Shown: one piece after another, positions 37,087-45,421 of the stretch | How positions within the stretch are numbered: the stretch's first letter is position 1 | Layout of the letters: every line of letters begins with the position of its first letter | Assembly (NCBI GenBank): GCA_016841245.1 | Contig: JAENZN010000001.1 | Coordinates: 62,001 to 126,000, forward strand | Origin: Syntrophomonas sp. | GTDB taxonomy: Bacteria; Bacillota; Syntrophomonadia; Syntrophomonadales; Syntrophomonadaceae | Direction of reading: 5' to 3' | DNA: 64,000 nucleotides | Made by a program: the position numbers and the translations under genes | The notes under the pieces: model-generated | Databases searched by the model: none | Seen by the model: only the letters and a program-made list of their open reading frames with translations | What the model was told of the DNA's origin: nothing

Positions 37087-40000
37087 AAAACGATATTTCT
37101 TGGGCCATGATGCTGACCCCATTCCCTCTCCGGTTAATTCTTCCCTTTACCAGCAGGGGGGCTTTTTGTTCACCAAATATGAAATCACCATATTTCATAT
37201 AAACCGGTTCGAAAACGCTTACATCTAAAAGACCAAATTCATCCGTCAAAGAAAAGAAAACCACTATTTTGCCGCTGCGGGTAGGAGGTCGGTGGGGCCG
37301 GAAAAGGAGTCCTGCTGCCTGCACCTGTTTCCCGCCGGGAAGTTTTTTTATCTCGATACTGGAATATATCCGGCGTTTATTAAGTTCGCTGCGTAATTCA
37401 CCCATAAAATGACTTCTTATATCCAACCCCAGTATCTCCCGTTCCAGTACTTCTTTTTCCCGACGGGCAAAGTCAGGCACATCCCCCAACTTTAAGCTTT
37501 TAAAAAGTACCTGTTCCCGGTTCTTTTTATTTTTTATATATTCCATCCAGGCCGGGAGTTCGATCAGCATCTGCCGACGATTTTCCTGCAGGCTATCCAG
37601 AGCTCCGCATTTAATCAGGTTTTCCATAATATCGCGGTTCACTCTGCTGCGTTCCATAAATTCCAGCGGACTTTTGAAAACGTCCCTGCTGCGCTCTGCG
37701 GCGATGCGCAGCAGGGCATCGCCGCTCATACCTCTAACCTGTTTTAGCCCTACCCTTATGGCGTTTTTATTCTCAGTCTTAAAATCTGATCCGCTGTCGT
37801 TTATATCCGGCGGCAGTATGGATATCCCCCGGCGGCGGGCTTCGCCGCAGATAATATAGGGGGGATAAAAACCCATCGGCTGGTTATTCAGAATAGCCGC
37901 ATAATACTCTGCCGGGTAATGTTTAACCATATAGGCGGTCTTAAAACTGGTGGTAGCAAATGCAGCGGCATGAGCTTCACAAAATCCATAACTGGCATAT
38001 CCCCGTATGCAGGCAAATATCTCCCGGGCCAGATCGCCAGCTACACCATTCCTTTCCGCCTGTTCCACAAACTCGGCCCCAATTTTCTGCATCACCTTTT
38101 CCGAGCGGGCATGGGTCATCACTCTTCGTAAACGGTCAGCTTCCCCGGGACTGAATCCAGCGATAGCAGTGGCAATCTCTATAACCTGCTCTTGAAAAAG
38201 CACCACCCCGTATGTTTTCTCCAGGATAGGTTTTAGAAGCGGATGCAGGTAGCTGATATCCTCCTGACCATGTCGGCGGGCAATATAGGGTTCTACCATA
38301 TTCCCTTTAATAGGTCCGGGCCTGATCAGAGCCATACTGGCGACCATATCTTCCATGTGGCTGGCATTAAAATGCGACTGCAGAGCTCTTTGAGCCGGGC
38401 TTTCCAGTTGAAAAACCCCTATGGTATCTCCCTGGTTTATCATTTCATAGCTAGCCTGATCATCCAGGGGAATAGCTTCATAATTAAACTGCTGCCCCGA
38501 TTCTTCTATAAAGCGGGCGGCATCACTTATAACTGTCAGGGTACGCAGGGGCAATAGGTCTAGTTTAGCCAGCCCCAGTTCTTCCACATCATCTTTATCG
38601 AATTGGGTTATAATTGGACCCAGGGCGGACCTCTGCAGCGGGGTCAGGTTCATAAGGGGGATATTGCTTATTACTACCCCGCCCAGATGAGTACCTAAAA
38701 AACGGGGGAACCCGGCTATCCTCTCACTCACATCCAGCAGCAGCTGGAATCTCTCCTCCCACAGTGGACTGTTTTTTAATTCCGGCAGGGTAGTTAAGAC
38801 CTTGCGTATATTATCAGCATGAGTATGAGGTATTTTTTTGGCTATCCGGCCCAGCTCTTCTTCAGCAAAACCCAGGGCCTTTCCTATCTCCCTTATCGCT
38901 GAATGCGCCTGGAAGGTATTATAGGTCGCCACCCTAGCCACCCGTTCATTACCATAACGCCGATAAACATAATCAATCACTTCATCCCGATAACGAGATT
39001 CAAAATCTACATCGATATCCGGCAGCCCTTTTCTTCCCAGACTCATAAAGCGTTCAAATAAAAGCCCTCGCTGGAGAGAATCCACCTCTGATATATAGAG
39101 GCAGTACACTATCAATGAATCAGCAGCCGAACCCCGACCCGCATAACGTATTCCCCGACTGCGGGCATAGCGGGCCACATCCCATACCACCAGAAAATAG
39201 TCTGCAAAGCCCAGCTTTTCTATGACTTCAATTTCACTTTCCAACCGCTCCTTCACCTGCCGGCTTACCTTACCATACCTGCTCTGAGCACCTTCAAAGG
39301 CCAGCCTTCTTAACATCTGCACCGGAGCCTCCCCATTTAGATCACAGCAATAAGGCAGATGGGGCTGAGCATTCTGAAACACTGCTTCACATTCCCTGGC
39401 TATACGCACAGTATTTTCCAGAGCCCGAGGGAAGGATGAAAACAATGTTTTCATCTGGAGAATTGATTTCAGATAATTTTCTCCGTTTAAAGGACGCAGG
39501 TGATGTATATCCTGCACCCGGGTAAGAGTCCGGATACAGGTTAAAAGGTCATGAATTATAAAATCCTGATGTTGGGCGTAATGTACGTTACTGCTGGCAA
39601 CCATTTCTATATCCAGGTATTCCGCCAGTTCCATCAATCGGCGGTTCAAAAAGAAATCCCCCGGCAGGCATCCACCCTGAAGCTCAATATAAAAATTATT
39701 CTTATCCAGAAGATTCAGATATTCCTGAGCACGCAGGCAAGCCGCTTTATACTGCCCCTGCAGTATGAGTCGGTTAATTTCACCCTGGCGGCAGCCGGAC
39801 AAGACAATTACCTCCTCCAGCCCTTCCAGACTTCTAAAGGCTGCCGCCGGTTCACCACGAGGATTATCAACATGCGCCCGGGTTAGAAGCGAGCATATAG
39901 CAGTATAGCCCCGAGAATTGCGAGCCAGAAGAGTCAGGTGCCCACCGCCTTCCAGAGTAAGCTCCACGCCCTGCACCGGCTTAATACCAGCCGCCCGGGC

Positions 40001-40159
40001 AGCATTATAGAATTTTACTCCCCCGCAGACATTGTCATGATCGGTAAGCGCCAGGGCAGGCATATCCTGTTCCGTTGCCCTCTTCACCAATTCCTCAATC
40101 CCGCTGGCACCATCCAGAAATGAAAACGGACTGTGGGTATGCAGATGAACAAAGCTCAT
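37082..40159 (-). CDS. dnaE2: Error-prone DNA polymerase III alpha subunit, DnaE2/ImuC type
   Basis: A 1025-residue C-family polymerase. PHP domain at the N-terminus (VHLHTHSPFS, ALTDHDN), polymerase core with the catalytic aspartates in LPDIDVDFE, helix-hairpin region, and a C-terminal OB fold ending at QEISF. It is shorter than replicative DnaE1 and sits behind an ImuB-like gene, DUF6504 gene and LexA box, which identifies it as the mutasome polymerase for translesion synthesis during SOS. AAGGAG precedes the ATG at 40159. Its final residues and stop fall inside or next to the type B repeat. Confidence 0.88.
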   Translation of the reverse strand: MSFVHLHTHSPFSFLDGASGIEELVKRATEQDMPALALTDHDNVCGGVKFYNAARAAGIKPVQGVELTLEGGGHLTLLARNSRGYTAICSLLTRAHVDNPRGEPAAAFRSLEGLEEVIVLSGCRQGEINRLILQGQYKAACLRAQEYLNLLDKNNFYIELQGGCLPGDFFLNRRLMELAEYLDIEMVASSNVHYAQHQDFIIHDLLTCIRTLTRVQDIHHLRPLNGENYLKSILQMKTLFSSFPRALENTVRIARECEAVFQNAQPHLPYCCDLNGEAPVQMLRRLAFEGAQSRYGKVSRQVKERLESEIEVIEKLGFADYFLVVWDVARYARSRGIRYAGRGSAADSLIVYCLYISEVDSLQRGLLFERFMSLGRKGLPDIDVDFESRYRDEVIDYVYRRYGNERVARVATYNTFQAHSAIREIGKALGFAEEELGRIAKKIPHTHADNIRKVLTTLPELKNSPLWEERFQLLLDVSERIAGFPRFLGTHLGGVVISNIPLMNLTPLQRSALGPIITQFDKDDVEELGLAKLDLLPLRTLTVISDAARFIEESGQQFNYEAIPLDDQASYEMINQGDTIGVFQLESPAQRALQSHFNASHMEDMVASMALIRPGPIKGNMVEPYIARRHGQEDISYLHPLLKPILEKTYGVVLFQEQVIEIATAIAGFSPGEADRLRRVMTHARSEKVMQKIGAEFVEQAERNGVAGDLAREIFACIRGYASYGFCEAHAAAFATTSFKTAYMVKHYPAEYYAAILNNQPMGFYPPYIICGEARRRGISILPPDINDSGSDFKTENKNAIRVGLKQVRGMSGDALLRIAAERSRDVFKSPLEFMERSRVNRDIMENLIKCGALDSLQENRRQMLIELPAWMEYIKNKKNREQVLFKSLKLGDVPDFARREKEVLEREILGLDIRSHFMGELRSELNKRRIYSSIEIKKLPGGKQVQAAGLLFRPHRPPTRSGKIVVFFSLTDEFGLLDVSVFEPVYMKYGDFIFGEQKAPLLVKGRINRRGNGVSIMAQEISFL

Positions 40160-40190
40160 CAAAATTCAGCTCCTTCTGAATCCCGAGGAC

Positions 40191-40217
40191 GTGGACAAGA
40201 GAACCGTCCCCATGTCC
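40191..40217. repeat. Type B-like repeat copy between DUF6504 gene and dnaE2
   Basis: GTGGACA and TGTCCAC flank a GAGAACCGTCCCC core, i.e. the same GGGGACGGTTCTC core as the type B palindrome with a different, still self-complementary, outer pair. It starts 3 bases after the stop of the 82-residue gene (minus strand). Confidence 0.88.
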
Positions 40218-40220
40218 ACC

Positions 40221-40469
40221 CTAATCATATACCCGGTACAAAAACCATTCTCCAGAAGAGAGGTCTTTAAATATTTCCCTTACTCCCCCATCCAGGCAGT
40301 AAACACGGTAAAACACCTTTTCACTCTCACCTTCCCACCAACATCCGGTATCATGCCAGGATTCCAGAATGGTTTCCACTCCCACCCTCAGACTATTTAT
40401 TTCTATAGTCAGCGGCCTATGCAGGTTTCCGCACTGCACTTTTAGCAGTTGAAAATACTTTTCTATCAT
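40221..40469 (-). CDS. DUF6504-like mutasome-associated protein
   Basis: An 82-residue protein with the pattern of the DUF6504 family found beside ImuB in Actinobacteria: a central W-x-x-x-G-x-WW segment (ESWHDTGCWWEGE), a YRVY strand and a final GEWFLYRVYD. No catalytic motif. Its place between the ImuB-like gene and dnaE2 supports the assignment. The ribosome site AGGGG is formed at the edge of the type A repeat. The family name is recalled, not searched. Confidence 0.6.
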   Translation of the reverse strand: MIEKYFQLLKVQCGNLHRPLTIEINSLRVGVETILESWHDTGCWWEGESEKVFYRVYCLDGGVREIFKDLSSGEWFLYRVYD

Positions 40470-40481
40470 GCTTTTAGCCCC

Positions 40482-40509
40482 TAAGTTAGTAAGTTAGTGC
40501 CTGACCCCA
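40482..40509. repeat. Type A repeat, single arm, at the ImuB-like stop codon
   Basis: 28 bp identical to the arms at 4701 and 19142 (TAAGTTAGTAAGTTAGTGCC then TGACCCCA). It supplies the last residues GVRH and the stop codon (40494-40496) of the minus-strand ImuB-like gene. Confidence 0.95.
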
Positions 40510-41531
40510 TTGAGTCTCCAGGGATCGAAATAAGCCAATATCTTTTCCCGCCGGACTTCTTCCTGCCCCAGCAGCACTTTCCCAGGAAAACGCTTCTCCA
40601 GTTTTCCCATAACTTTTTCTATCCTTAAACTGCTGTCATTCCTTTCACAGGGCAAAAAAGAAAACAAGTCCTGCTCCTCCCAGTCGAGAGATAATATCTC
40701 CGCCAGTATTATTCTGCTCTCTTCCGGAATCTGGCTGAATTCCATCTTGTCCAGCAGGCCTTTAATGACAGCAGTTAGAACCTCAGCCCTGCAGCCCTGG
40801 ATTTTCAGCCTGTTCTCACATTTCATGGTCTGATCAGCAGCCTTTATTTCCAGGCTGACTATCCGACATCCGCAATTCCTCTTTTCCAGCAGCGTTTGCA
40901 GCACCTGGCAGGCTTCCCTGATTTGAATATCAATAAACACCCGGGTAAAGCTGCCTTCATTAAAAACCAGGGGATAAGATATTTCCACCGGAGGATACAG
41001 TCCTAAAACCGGCCTATCATCGATACCCTGGCATTGCCGGGCCAGCCGTATCCCCTTTTCCCCTAATAGAGCTACCAATCGGGTTACCGGTATCCCGGTT
41101 AATTCTCCAACTTTAGAAAACCCTGCTCTTTTAAGCTTTTTACTTTCCTGGGCCGTAATAGCGGTAAACTCCTCCAGAGGAATGGAAGCCATAAACTCCT
41201 CTTCCCTTCCAGGTAAAACCTCTATAAATTGAGTTTCCCGTCTTTTAACACAGAGATATAGTTTTTCTTCAGGCAGCCTGCTCCGCTTCAGGGCATTTTC
41301 CGCTACCATACGAGACGATGCCAGTGATATTCTGGCTCGCTGACCGCTTACCTGATAATTTCTTTTAACGATAGCCCTTAATATATCTAATATCGGGCCA
41401 CAGCCGCTGAGATCACAGAACAGGCTGCCATCTTCCTGCGGTTCTACCAATGGCGTATATAAGCTGCATTCATCCAGCACTGCTTCCACCAGCTCCTCTT
41501 GGGCAGGTTGTAAATAAATAATTCTGCGCAT
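40494..41531 (-). CDS. imuB: ImuB-like inactive Y-family polymerase
   Basis: A 345-residue protein related to Y-family DNA polymerases but without the catalytic carboxylates: the position of the usual SxDE motif reads FCDLSG. The N-terminal palm is shortened. Fingers, thumb helix-hairpin-helix (LKRAGFSKVGELTGIPVTRLVALLG) and little-finger region remain. A QDLF sequence near residue 287 resembles a beta-clamp binding motif. ImuB is the scaffold that brings DnaE2 to the clamp. It is the first gene behind the LexA box, followed by the DUF6504 gene and dnaE2. No ImuA gene is in the window. The tail GVRH comes from the type A repeat. Confidence 0.75.
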   Translation of the reverse strand: MRRIIYLQPAQEELVEAVLDECSLYTPLVEPQEDGSLFCDLSGCGPILDILRAIVKRNYQVSGQRARISLASSRMVAENALKRSRLPEEKLYLCVKRRETQFIEVLPGREEEFMASIPLEEFTAITAQESKKLKRAGFSKVGELTGIPVTRLVALLGEKGIRLARQCQGIDDRPVLGLYPPVEISYPLVFNEGSFTRVFIDIQIREACQVLQTLLEKRNCGCRIVSLEIKAADQTMKCENRLKIQGCRAEVLTAVIKGLLDKMEFSQIPEESRIILAEILSLDWEEQDLFSFLPCERNDSSLRIEKVMGKLEKRFPGKVLLGQEEVRREKILAYFDPWRLNGVRH

Positions 41532-41565
41532 CTTCCATCACCATTACTTTTATTGTATTAATAAT

Positions 41566-41587
41566 AGTATAACAGAACATTTGTTCG
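41566..41587 (-). promoter_or_regulatory. LexA (SOS) box over the mutasome promoter
   Basis: The sequence AGAACATTTGTTCG (41574-41587) contains the perfect GAAC-N4-GTTC core of the Gram-positive LexA/DinR operator. On the minus strand a -10 TATACT (41571-41566) follows directly, so LexA would cover the -35 region. The ImuB-like start codon is 35 bp further. Confidence 0.85.
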
Positions 41588-42150
41588 GTCAATCATTGTT
41601 TACTGTTTACCATTATTTGCATTACAATAAGGGACTTAACATGATGACCACCCGCTCAGCGAGTGGTTGAACCTCTTGAATTAGGAGAAAATTTTTAAGC
41701 CGGTGTTTTTAAATTTATAGGTAAAGGGATATATGTAATGCAGACATTCAAAGCGGCTTTTTTAAAAATCTGATACTTAGAAATTTAGTTGGAATTAATT
41801 GCAAATTAAATTTGATGAAAACGATCAACCTTTATGACGAGGTTCTTCTCCTGCTTCATTTTTTTTAAAATGCTCTGCTTTAATTTTTTGAAAAATAATG
41901 GTTTTGTGTGCCCGGGGAACGAATATCCCCTATATGTGTTTTCGGGGCACACGATTTGCTAAATTTTTATTGGTGATTTTTGCGGGAAAAATTTTTTCAA
42001 TCGCTTTTAGTTTTTTAAGAGCTGCAAATTAAAATCAGGGGGTGAGAAAGAATTTTTTCGAAAGGAGTTTACATTAATAAGGTCAGGGGACACACCCGGC
42101 TAATCGAGTAGGAAGCTGCCCATTAATTGAGCAGCCGTTCAACGATATGA
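41588..42150. other. AT-rich intergenic stretch with hairpins, possible element remnant
   Basis: About 560 bp without a credible gene. It contains a small hairpin CCACCCGCT/AGTGGTTG near 41648, an 11-codon frame at 41738 behind AAAGGGAT, and a nested inverted repeat GTGTGCCC/GGGCACAC near 41905-41953 with an inner GGGGA/TCCCC pair. Poly-T/poly-A tracts and a sequence GGTCAGGGGACACACCC (42081) are reminiscent of the dispersed repeats. It may be decayed mobile DNA. Confidence 0.4.
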
Positions 42151-42179
42151 CAGTGGGGAAGGTTCCAGATTATCATCTT
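42151..42179. repeat. Type C repeat copy behind mscS
   Basis: Reads CAGTGGGGAAGGTTCCAGAT followed by TATCATCTT, one or two changes from the copy at 34540. It abuts the stop codon (42180-42182) of the minus-strand MscS gene. Confidence 0.88.
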
Positions 42180-43304
42180 TTATTCCTGGGGCGTTTCTTC
42201 CATAGTATAATTCTTTACTATCTGGGGATTTTCGAAATATATGCTGCGGCTGGGAAATGCTACGGATACTTCCAACTCTTCAAGAATATCCATAATTTTA
42301 AAGTTTATATCCTGGCGAACGGCCAGGAATTCTTCCCAAACGATAGTATTGGTAAAGAAATACAAAAATATATCCAGGCTGCTGTCGTTAAATTGTTCAA
42401 AGTAAACCATGATTCTTTCCGGATGGACATCGGGGTGATTATCCAGCATCTCCTTTAATCGCTTCACACACTGCTGAAGTTTAAGGCGGGGCGTATCATA
42501 AGTAACTCCCAGTTGAAAGGTAATTCGTCTTTTACCCATACGAGTATAATTGGTAATCGCTTCCTTGGCCAGGGTAGAATTCGGTACTGTTATAAGTGAT
42601 TGGGCAAAAGCCCTCACTTTAGTACTGCGAAAATTTATATCTTCAACTATTCCCTCCACACTGGGAGTGACTATCCAGTCTCCTATCGAAAATGGTTTTT
42701 CCATTATAATTACGATCCCCCCAAATACGTTGGAAAGAAGATCCTGGGCTGCCAGGGCGAAGGCCAAACCACCTAATCCCAATCCAGCAATGAAACCATC
42801 AACTTCATAACCCCATTCCTGAGCTATGATGACTATGGCCAGGGCTAATACTATGAATCGTACCACCTTGGAAAAAAACGAAATAAGTATATCATCTACT
42901 TTAAATTTTTCTTTAATTTCCCGGGATAAAACTGATTCTCCAGAAGATAAAGCATAGAACCCCCAGGTAATAAGCCCGATGACCAGGGACCGGTAAATAT
43001 CCAGTATGATGTTGTCCGCACTGATGCTCAAAGGCAGGTAACGAAGGGCAAAAAACAATCCGGTTAACAGTATAAACCATTCAATAGGCTTAAAAAATGC
43101 AGCTGCTAGTTTATCATCTAATTCGTTCCCGCTTTTCCGGGTCAGTTTTTCTATCCAGGGGAAAATACATCTTTTCACCACTTTGTCTACTAGCAAAAAA
43201 ACCAGATATATAAACAAAGCGCCAATTACTGCTCTGACTATTGTATTGGCAAACACCGCCTGGATTGAGGTTAGGCCCAGTTGGTTAAGACATTCTTTTA
43301 TCAT
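42180..43304 (-). CDS. MscS-family mechanosensitive ion channel
   Basis: A 374-residue protein with about five membrane segments and the conserved MscS core: pore helix GLGLGGLAFALAAQDLLSNVFGGI, then the beta domain FSIGDWIV..VEGIVEDINFRSTKVR and NSTLAKEAITNYTR, then the C-terminal vestibule. It opens on membrane tension at low osmolarity to release solutes. The ribosome site before the ATG is weak. The C-terminus ends at a type C repeat. Confidence 0.92.
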   Translation of the reverse strand: MIKECLNQLGLTSIQAVFANTIVRAVIGALFIYLVFLLVDKVVKRCIFPWIEKLTRKSGNELDDKLAAAFFKPIEWFILLTGLFFALRYLPLSISADNIILDIYRSLVIGLITWGFYALSSGESVLSREIKEKFKVDDILISFFSKVVRFIVLALAIVIIAQEWGYEVDGFIAGLGLGGLAFALAAQDLLSNVFGGIVIIMEKPFSIGDWIVTPSVEGIVEDINFRSTKVRAFAQSLITVPNSTLAKEAITNYTRMGKRRITFQLGVTYDTPRLKLQQCVKRLKEMLDNHPDVHPERIMVYFEQFNDSSLDIFLYFFTNTIVWEEFLAVRQDINFKIMDILEELEVSVAFPSRSIYFENPQIVKNYTMEETPQE

Positions 43305-43422
43305 ATAATTATCTACCGGTTATTAAAACCCGGTAAGTACCCCCTTCCGATATATGCAACATATAAATTTTACCATAAATCCTCGCTCAGGTCATGGTTC
43401 TGCCTCGCATTTCTCTGCTGCC

Positions 43423-43496
43423 GTGAATTACGACATTATCTTTCCCAGCCGCGAATAACAACATTATCTTTCCCAGCCGCGAATAAATTCACGGCT
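43423..43496. repeat. 28-bp tandem duplication plus palindrome
   Basis: Two tandem 28-bp units (43423-43450 and 43451-43478), both containing CATTATCTTTCCCAGCC, differ at three positions near their start. The next unit begins but turns into a palindrome GCCGCGAAT-AA-ATTCACGGC (43477-43496). It may be an end of a decayed insertion sequence; no transposase remains. Confidence 0.7.
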
Positions 43497-43704
43497 ATAC
43501 GATTGTAGTGCTGGAAGTGATTCGCGGCCCTTCGTATTCGACCACTCCACCGCACACTCGTTGAGGAAAATACATTCTCCGACGGCTTTACCCGAAGTTG
43601 TTACTTATTGGCGAAAATCAGATCAGTATAGGCAAGATCATACTTCAAGTAGATGGACTCTTTGCTGGGTAAGAAATGCTTGATCACTGATATGCAGGCG
43701 AATT

Positions 43705-44298
43705 TTAATTATCAGTCAGCAGGCGGGCTCGTACTATCTGACGGACAGAGCGTCCATCCTGGTGGCAGGTAGTCAGGGTCAGGGCTGCATATCCACAGGG
43801 TTCAATCACGCTCCAGTCATTGTTCTCCACGGTATACAGCTCTTCCACTTCGTATTCATAGACTTCATCATCATAGGAAAGAAAAATCTTATCTCCCGGT
43901 TGCAATTCCGCCAGGTGGAGAAAAGGGTTTCCATACATATTGCGATGTCCTGCAATAGCCGTATTGCCTTCGCCCGGGAGTGCTGATTCCGTATATCGCC
44001 CCGGTGATATGGCCAGCAGATCCAGGGAAGTTCCTTCCTGTACCGGAACAGATAAATCTATGGCTGGGATTTCCAGCAGCGCTCCATCAAAAACAGCAGT
44101 GCCCGATGACACATCAGTATCATCGGGCGGTATATTTATATCCTCGCTATTTACGATCTGCTCTTTCAGGTCATCCTGTTCATACCAGGCATAAAAATCT
44201 GTCAGCAACGGGTAAAGTACTAAGCTTACGCCTGCTATTATTATCAGGGTACTCCAGCGGTTTAGTTTTAATAAAGTTCTTCTTTTCTTTCTGGCCAT
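43705..44298 (-). CDS. Sortase with TLTTC active site (for the LPITG protein)
   Basis: A 197-residue sortase: membrane anchor (LNRWSTLIIIAGVSLVLYPLL), linker, catalytic domain with IAGHRNMYGNPFLHL (His), TLTTC (Cys) and RQIVRARL (Arg). The ATG at 44298 (MARKKRR) lies 7 bases after the stop of the LPITG gene, its likely substrate, with AGGAAAT in front. It is similar to the sortase at 33825 (shared DWSVI-P motif before the active Cys), so the two loci may exchange substrates. Confidence 0.92.
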   Translation of the reverse strand: MARKKRRTLLKLNRWSTLIIIAGVSLVLYPLLTDFYAWYEQDDLKEQIVNSEDINIPPDDTDVSSGTAVFDGALLEIPAIDLSVPVQEGTSLDLLAISPGRYTESALPGEGNTAIAGHRNMYGNPFLHLAELQPGDKIFLSYDDEVYEYEVEELYTVENNDWSVIEPCGYAALTLTTCHQDGRSVRQIVRARLLTDN

Positions 44299-44305
44299 AT
44301 AACAC

Positions 44306-45079
44306 TTATTTCCTGCGGCGTTTAAACATAATTCCCAGTCCGCCCAGAGCAGCACCTGAACCAATAAACATCATTATATTACCGCCAGTAATAGGCAGTT
44401 CTGGAAGTTTTATCGGCAAACTAATACCTTCGGGCTCCGGTGGCGTTATTTCCTCAGGGTCAGTGGTTGGATTATCTTCTGGTTCTATTACTAATTCTTC
44501 TTCATCTGAGCTTCTCCTTGAACTGCTGCTACCGCCACCGCCACCTGAACTATGGCTTTCGTCTTGCCGGGCCTCTATTACAATACTAAAATTATAAGTA
44601 GTGGCTTGCTGAGCTGACTGCAAAACACGAGTAATAAGCACTACATCCATACTGCTGTCTTTGGACAAAGTAAGCTCATCGCCAACAAGTTCATCCCCAT
44701 CAGTATCTCTAAGACTTACCAGAATACAATCAGGTTTATCCTCCACTCTAACAGAGGTGATTTTCACCGGATTTTTGGTAACATTAATTATCCTGGTATT
44801 GATATTAGCTTGATAACCCGGATAAGCATTGTCAATAGCACATGTTATAGTACCAGCAGTAACCTCAACGATATCCAAACTGCCAATATCCATAACACCA
44901 TCGCTATTTGGATTACCCGGGTCCATAGAATCTAACTTATTATCATCGGGGTCATCGTTTGATTCACAATAGTCTTGGTCCCATTCAATTAAGTTTTTCG
45001 CAGTATCTGCATAAACAGTACCCACCATCATGTAAGAAAAAATCATAATCAAGCATAAAACGTATCCAAGCTTTCTCAA
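44306..45079 (-). CDS. LPITG-anchored TasA/camelysin-like surface protein
   Basis: A 257-residue secreted protein: signal peptide (LGYVLCLIMIFSYMMVGTVYA), a beta-rich domain, an SSGGGGGSSSSRRSS linker, a Pro/Glu-rich segment, then sorting signal ELPITGG, hydrophobic stretch and KRRRK. The beta domain shares DPGNPN, YPGYQ and TRVLQ-A-Q blocks with the protein at 48020, so it is a wall-anchored paralogue of that SipW-type fibre protein. The start is most likely TTG at 45079, after AAAGGGGGAAG; an ATG at 45112 precedes this ribosome site. Confidence 0.8.
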   Translation of the reverse strand: MRKLGYVLCLIMIFSYMMVGTVYADTAKNLIEWDQDYCESNDDPDDNKLDSMDPGNPNSDGVMDIGSLDIVEVTAGTITCAIDNAYPGYQANINTRIINVTKNPVKITSVRVEDKPDCILVSLRDTDGDELVGDELTLSKDSSMDVVLITRVLQSAQQATTYNFSIVIEARQDESHSSGGGGGSSSSRRSSDEEELVIEPEDNPTTDPEEITPPEPEGISLPIKLPELPITGGNIMMFIGSGAALGGLGIMFKRRRK

Positions 45080-45259
45080 GTACACTTCCCCCTTTCCGTC
45101 TTTCATATTCATCTACGATTTTATGTAACTGAGAAATAACCTCTCCGTTATGGTCTTGCTAAGATAATCCACCTATACTATAATAATATAGCACTTAAAG
45201 CAAATTATAACTACGCACCCGAGTCTAGTGTTTATGTATCCTAGGGATTAAGCTGACAT

Positions 45260-45279
45260 TTACACTAAAGTACCACAAG
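45260..45279 (-). promoter_or_regulatory. Conserved element upstream of the LPITG gene
   Basis: Read on the minus strand, CTTGTGGTACTTTAGTGTAA. It matches CTTATGGCACTAAAGTATAA at 49742 in about 15 of 20 positions, with the central block present as its reverse complement. It lies about 180 bp before the start codon. It is a candidate shared operator, possibly for the response regulator at 50009. Confidence 0.4.
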
Positions 45280-45421
45280 CTTTCAAAATCCCTTATTTTA
45301 TAGCAGCTGACTTAATAATAGAATACCTTCACCCTTGAAGGAGCAGCTATCTCCTGTTCACTCATCGGCGTCTGCAGATAGATACAGGAATAGAGTATAG
45401 ATCCATACCAGAATTAGCTAC

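Noticed and set aside
41815-41870. Short frame MKTINLYDEVLLLLHFF as a transposase start
   Set aside because: Only 17 codons, no ribosome site, and no further similarity downstream; too little to call an insertion-sequence remnant.
43423-43496. CRISPR array
   Set aside because: Only two adjacent repeat units with no spacers between them.
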